From positions 1-19,107 of the forward strand of contig JANBQS010000389.1 in NCBI GenBank assembly GCA_027577415.1: 19,107 nucleotides of DNA, written 5' to 3'. The notes under the pieces were generated by a model that was not told the origin of the DNA, ran no database searches, and worked only from the letters and a program-made list of their open reading frames with translations. The translations under genes were made by a program, and so were the position numbers. Shown piece after piece: positions 15,325 to 19,107 of this stretch. Each line of letters opens with the position of its first letter. The first letter of the stretch is position 1. This DNA comes from Coemansia sp. RSA 922. Its lineage: Eukaryota > Kickxellomycota > Kickxellomycetes > Kickxellales > Kickxellaceae.

Positions 15325-15330
15325 TATAAA
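15325..15330 (+). promoter_or_regulatory. TATA box of BTA1
   Basis: GATATAAAG, about 140 nt upstream of the BTA1 ATG, followed by a pyrimidine-rich stretch (about 15342-15420) typical of fungal transcription start zones. Confidence 0.55.
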
Positions 15331-15424
15331 GCAGTAATCGCCCTTTTTTCTACTTTTTACACATCTGTTCCAACCACCTATTAACTATCCACTCTACCAC
15401 CCTTTTTGTCGCTTTTATTTCTCT

Positions 15425-15452
15425 TGCTTTTTATATTCTGCTTTTTATATTT
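15425..15452 (+). repeat. 14-bp tandem duplication in the BTA1 leader
   Basis: TGCTTTTTATATTC is followed directly by TGCTTTTTATATTT (13 of 14 identical), ending 16 bp before the BTA1 ATG. Confidence 0.7.
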
Positions 15453-15468
15453 TTGCTTTGACACCATT

Positions 15469-17877
15469 ATGAATCCAATCTCGCCGAGCGTGAGCTCTGA
15501 CATGGACGGAGCTCCCACTAGAGGCAATGTGCTTCTATATGTATTACTATTAGTTGCGGTTTCTCTATTCTTGATACTGGGTTACGCACGACTCCGTGCC
15601 ATGCTCCAATTTGCCTATAATTGCTTTCTCAAACCATTGGGGCGTCACTCTAGCCAGCAAGGTCGATTGGATGCGTTCTACGAGGGCCAAGCCGCCGTTT
15701 ACGACTCGACGCGGGGCGGATTACTGCGCGGCAGGAAAACCATGCTACGCTTGTGTGCAGCTGAACTAAAGAAACGTAGCAATAACGGTGCCAAGCCTAC
15801 TTGGATTGACCTTGGCGGCGGCACAGGCTGGAACATTGAACAGATGGACTTGCTCTACGGCTTATCCAACTTTGAGCAAGTGTACCTTGTCGATCTATGC
15901 CGGCCATTGTGCAAAGTAGCAGAGCAGCGGTTCCAAGCCAAAGGGTGGAAGAACGTCAAAGTCATTTGCCAGGACGCCCTCAGCTTTGTGCTCCCCGAGC
16001 TAGCCGGTCAAGACCGCGGGCAGATCAACCTCGTCACTATGTCGTACTCGCTATCCATGATAGAGGACTTTTACCCAGTCGTCGACCGAATCGCCTCGCT
16101 GCTCAATCCTCAAACCGGGTTTATTGGCGTGGCCGACTTTTACGTCTCGGGCGCCGCCGGCCCTAGTGGGCATCGAGATGCTGAAAAGGCCGGCGTTTTG
16201 GGCTACCAGTGCAATTGGTTTACACGTGTCTTTTGGCAGCACTGGTTTGAGTTTGACCACGTCTATCTTCACCCTTGTCGTCGCAACTATCTAGAGCACA
16301 AGTTTGCTACGCACAAGGCGCTGAACTGCCGCAACCACTTTATTGTTCCCTATTTGATTCAGATGCCGTACTATGTATGGATTGGACAGCCTAGCAGCGC
16401 CGTTGAAAGCGCGCCGCTTCAGCTGGTCGGACCCGTCAGCACCCACTCGAATTATGCCATGGCTGGCGCCAGCCCGCCGTCTTCTCCTGACTTGCCGCCA
16501 GTCGTCTCGCCAGACCACGCCACACCAGCGCACTTTCCCAAGCAGATACAAAGGAGCCGCTCGACTATTGCTTACAAGTCTGATATCAACCTTGGCCCCT
16601 CGGCTCTATCGACGCTGCTATCGTCCAATACGCCAAGGGCAGCCAGCTCTTCCCGGGGTTGGACCCGCCTGCCATACCAGCCTACCAAGCCCGAGCACGC
16701 ACAGTTTAGTACTTACATTTACGGGTTTACTTGGGAGGACCCGCAGCGCGATCTTGAGGTTTTGGATCTGCATCCTGGCGACAGTCTCATGGTCATCACC
16801 TCTGCTGGCGACAATGCTCTGGCCTACGCCGCACGTCAAAGCGGACTCAAAATCCACTGTGTCGACATGAATCCATGCCAAAACCACTTGCTCGAACTCA
16901 AACTAGCCGCCTTGCGCTCGCTCGACTACGACACATTCTGGCGCTTGTTTGGACTGGGCAGCTTGCCCGATTTTGCACGTACGCTGGATTCCACTCTGTC
17001 GGCCGAGCTATCGTCACCAGCATACCAGTATTGGCGCCAAAACGTACACGCATTTGCTCCCCAACAGAGTGCATTGGCCGACTTGGTATTAGGCGACCTG
17101 AGCCACCGCAACCTATATACCACTGGCTATTCAGGAATGGCACTTCGCTGCCTTCGCGTTATTAGCAAGCTGTTTGGCATTCATCGAGCTACGCAGCAGC
17201 TAGTGGTTACATCCTCGCTAGCCAAGCAAGCTGAGCTTTGGCGAGACAAGATCCGCAGCTGTATTTTCAGCAACATCGCCATTCGTATGCTAGACAACCC
17301 GGTGGCAATGTGGCAGTTCATGGGCGTTCCTATCAACCAGTGGAACATGCTGCGCAGCGAGGGCTCAATGTCACAGTACGTTCGCGACACGTTAGATCCA
17401 GTTTTCCACTCGACATCATGCGCGAAGAGCAACTACTTTTACCACCTGCTGTTTGCCCGCCAATACTCGCCAGACTGCTGCCCCGACTACTTGACTAAGG
17501 ATGGGTTTGCGCGCTTGCAGCATACCGTAGGCAATGATTCAGCTTCTGTACGCCCCACCTTTCACCTGCACACGGCCACGCTTTTGGACACACTTGGCGG
17601 CATGCGGGATGGCGAGCTTACCAAGGCAGTAATCATGGACCATATGGACTGGTTCTCGCCCGAGGATGCTGATAGCGAGGTGGCGGCATTGGCGCGAGTT
17701 GTGAAGAAAACTGGGTTTGTGCTTTGGCGCAGTGCTGCTCGCATTCCCTGGTACATTGATGTCTTTGAAAAACACGGGTTTATTGTTGAGACCTTAGATA
17801 TCCGGCAGCCAAACTCTATGAAGCCTCTCGATCGTGTCAACATGTACGCCAGTCTTTACAAGGCGACAAGGCTGTAG
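15469..17877 (+). CDS. BTA1: Betaine lipid (DGTS) synthase, BtaB-BtaA fusion
   Basis: The product is 802 residues and makes diacylglyceryl-trimethylhomoserine, a phosphorus-free lipid that can replace phosphatidylcholine. The fungal order is seen. A membrane segment (about 20-43, NVLLYVLLLVAVSLFLILGY) is followed by the BtaB-like methyltransferase (about 60-300): RLDAFYEGQAAVYDSTRGG (66-84) and the SAM site WIDLGGGTGWN (112-122). A Ser/Pro-rich linker (about 305-405) leads into the BtaA-like 3-amino-3-carboxypropyl transferase (about 415-802), with YIYGFTWEDP (416-425), ITSAGDNALAYA (443-454) and HCVDMNPCQNHLLELKLAAL (463-482). The C-terminal DHMDWFSPED motif is present. All core motifs look intact and no intron is needed. 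The ATG at 15469 (A at -3) is chosen. The frame is open further upstream only to a TTG. Stop TAG at 17875-17877. Confidence 0.95.
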   Translation: MNPISPSVSSDMDGAPTRGNVLLYVLLLVAVSLFLILGYARLRAMLQFAYNCFLKPLGRHSSQQGRLDAFYEGQAAVYDSTRGGLLRGRKTMLRLCAAELKKRSNNGAKPTWIDLGGGTGWNIEQMDLLYGLSNFEQVYLVDLCRPLCKVAEQRFQAKGWKNVKVICQDALSFVLPELAGQDRGQINLVTMSYSLSMIEDFYPVVDRIASLLNPQTGFIGVADFYVSGAAGPSGHRDAEKAGVLGYQCNWFTRVFWQHWFEFDHVYLHPCRRNYLEHKFATHKALNCRNHFIVPYLIQMPYYVWIGQPSSAVESAPLQLVGPVSTHSNYAMAGASPPSSPDLPPVVSPDHATPAHFPKQIQRSRSTIAYKSDINLGPSALSTLLSSNTPRAASSSRGWTRLPYQPTKPEHAQFSTYIYGFTWEDPQRDLEVLDLHPGDSLMVITSAGDNALAYAARQSGLKIHCVDMNPCQNHLLELKLAALRSLDYDTFWRLFGLGSLPDFARTLDSTLSAELSSPAYQYWRQNVHAFAPQQSALADLVLGDLSHRNLYTTGYSGMALRCLRVISKLFGIHRATQQLVVTSSLAKQAELWRDKIRSCIFSNIAIRMLDNPVAMWQFMGVPINQWNMLRSEGSMSQYVRDTLDPVFHSTSCAKSNYFYHLLFARQYSPDCCPDYLTKDGFARLQHTVGNDSASVRPTFHLHTATLLDTLGGMRDGELTKAVIMDHMDWFSPEDADSEVAALARVVKKTGFVLWRSAARIPWYIDVFEKHGFIVETLDIRQPNSMKPLDRVNMYASLYKATRL

Positions 17878-18445
17878 TCTACCTTAAATTAAGCCAGCTT
17901 ATGTATTAGAAGTAATAAAATTTGCATATTAGTTAATCATGGCAACGGCAATAATGTAGGCCGTGTTCTGCTAATTTAGAATATCCTCTCTGGCTTGGGT
18001 GTTATACTAGGGCAGAACATTTTCGACATTCCTCCCGAGACAGTTTGGAGTTGGCAGCTAAGCAGAAAAATAACATCATAAACCCGGCGACCTTGCTTGG
18101 ATAGCCTGAAATAAACTCGAATTGGCAAACGCAATAATCGCATTCAAAGGGCATCAATCCCTCTTCAAATAAATCGTCATTTCTTAATCTGAAGTGTTTA
18201 TTTATTCAAAGATATTGGAAACAATTTGAGCAAACGGAAACATTTACGCAATGCTAATTTCAAAAGGCAAAGAGAACGCTGCCAATGGCAAAGCGTTGCA
18301 AGCTCGTCTGAAAAGTGCTCGCAAACGAAATTACGATTTTCTCTGCTGCGGAAGATTTTATTTGCAGAAAAATGTCTCAACAATCAGAAGCAACCGTATG
18401 AGCATATTTTATAAGACGCTATACTTTCTTGAAGTATTAGAATAA
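17878..18445. other. Intergenic region between BTA1 and the LRR-type pseudogene
   Basis: 568 bp, A+T-rich. It holds the BTA1 polyadenylation signal, an 8-bp inverted repeat (TGTTCTGC at 17964-17971 with GCAGAACA at 18012-18019), and an imperfect hairpin (AACGCT-GCC ... GGC-AA-AGCGTT, 18275-18297). Short overlapping plus-strand frames at 18226-18445 have no recognisable features and I do not count them as genes. Confidence 0.5.
17914..17919 (+). terminator. Polyadenylation signal of BTA1
   Basis: AATAAA begins 37 nt after the BTA1 stop, in an A+T-rich 3' flank, an ordinary distance. Confidence 0.6.
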
Positions 18446-19107
18446 TCAGCTTCTATTAGTACATATGTCAGTCTCATCAATAAGCAATTGTATATTGGCC
18501 AAGTGAGGATAGCGATCCTTGTACATATCGACAAACCCGACTATGAGACGATGGACCGATTCTGGTACTTGCAGCTTTTCAAGTGCAACTGCGCGTCGAA
18601 TAAGAGCTTGTATGACACTGATGGCTGCAGTTAAAGGGCAGTCGTTGTCAAAAAACTGTATAATAAGAACTGTTAGTCTTTCGCCCCAAGCCAGAATCGG
18701 ATCTTCGCTTATAGACGGCGACGAGTCTCCGGTGAAACTTCCCAAATCCAAGATAAATATAGTCAACTCGCAAAGATTTGGCAGCTGACCTATCGTCGTA
18801 TAGATTGTAGCGTAGTCGGCTTTATTGACTTGGAGTTTTGTGAGATTAGTTCAGCGCAATTCAGCTGGATCCAGATCAAACCAGCCATAAGTAACACATA
18901 GAGACGCCTCTCGGCCGATGCGAATGTCGGCGAAGAAATGGTTGGTGACTCTGTAGATTTCTTCTGTATCGCCCGAATCAGCCGAAAAAATACCAACACT
19001 CAGATCACGAACTCTAGTAAGCTTCAGTCAGCTGCAGTGGCGGATGCTGCTAATAGACCCGGATAATACCACTTTCTTTAGCTCGGGAAACGGAATATCA
19101 GCGTATA
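18446..19107 (-). pseudogene. LRR/F-box-like protein remnant, two in-frame stops, 5' end outside the window
   Basis: A single minus-strand frame runs from the window edge to a TGA at 18446-18448 (about 220 codons) and is broken only by TGA at 19028-19030 and at 18851-18853. On both sides of each stop the same frame reads as protein of one style, with leucine-rich-repeat-like phrases: FPELKKVVLSGS, LTRVRDLSVGIF, TNLTKLQVNKA, LPNLCELTIFI, ALEKLQVP and YPHLANIQLLIDE. Such sequences are common in the large families of F-box/LRR proteins in early-diverging fungi (established), but no F-box is in view. Both TGA could derive from CGA (Arg) by one C-to-T change. TGA is a normal stop elsewhere in the window, so recoding is unlikely. 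Absence of a Met after the second stop supports a pseudogene. Confidence 0.62.

Larger units (their letters stand above)
13210..15468. other. Divergent 2.2-kb intergenic region between the PH-domain gene and BTA1
   Basis: The region is A+T-rich with homopolymer A and T runs and pyrimidine tracts (for example 13879-13915). It contains no convincing complete gene. 14331-14588 (minus) is an open stretch with no ATG that might be an exon or relic. The part nearest BTA1 holds three CACGT cores, two in an exact 12-bp repeat, and a TATA box. The rest shows nothing I can assign. Confidence 0.5.

Noticed and set aside
15406..15468. Extension of BTA1 by 21 residues to a TTG
   Set aside because: Non-ATG start, and the sequence is a U-rich leader with a 14-bp duplication. 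The ATG at 15469 has an adequate context.
18226..18445. Two overlapping plus-strand frames of about 62-64 codons
   Set aside because: No promoter, no recognisable pattern, strongly overlapping alternative frames, and located in a 3' flank.
18446..19107. Alternative genetic code with TGA as an amino acid
   Set aside because: COG3, the PH-domain gene and the 84-residue gene end properly at TGA, and Trp is encoded by TGG throughout, so the standard code holds.

Overview
The window looks like nuclear DNA of an early-diverging filamentous fungus. I infer Zoopagomycota, Kickxellomycotina-like, with moderate confidence. It carries a mitochondrial ribosomal protein with a targeting leader, a Golgi tethering subunit, a one-protein fungal BTA1, one GT-AG intron, AATAAA polyadenylation signals, TATA boxes and an LRR/F-box-like pseudogene. 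TGA serves as a normal stop in intact genes (COG3, the 84-residue gene, the PH-domain gene), so the standard code applies. No tRNA, rRNA, CRISPR array, insertion sequence or plasmid-type element was found.

Layout. 1-541 (+): 3' end of a Pro/Ala/Ser-rich repeat protein, not recognised. 645-1787 (-): mitochondrial uS2m (MRP4). 1908-3830 (-): COG3/Sec34, which shares a 262-bp promoter region with a small orphan gene at 4093-4479 (+). 4770-5498 (-) and 6358-6612 (-): two orphan genes that share a C-terminal domain of about 65 residues. An unusually structured non-coding island lies between them (6059-6276), and a duplicated 50-bp element lies upstream of the second. 7189-9276 (-): monocarboxylate-porter-like MFS protein. 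9437-11054 (-): argininosuccinate lyase (ARG4), two exons. 11353-13209 (-): putative RA/ubiquitin-fold plus PH signalling protein. 13210-15468: 2.2-kb divergent intergenic region. 15469-17877 (+): BTA1, betaine lipid (DGTS) synthase. 18446-19107 (-): LRR-type reading frame with two in-frame TGA codons, cut by the window edge.

The conserved genes are housekeeping and metabolic: mitochondrial translation, intra-Golgi retrograde traffic, arginine/urea-cycle synthesis, carboxylate transport and phosphorus-free membrane lipid synthesis. They form no operon or obvious single pathway. The novel part is the A+T-rich segment of roughly 3.85-7.19 kb. It holds three short orphan genes, at least two of them paralogous, a cluster of short hairpins bracketed by a 9-bp direct repeat, and the duplicated promoter element. 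The conserved neighbours are clearly richer in G+C by eye.

Limits: everything here comes from reading the sequence. No homology search, structure prediction or expression data was available.
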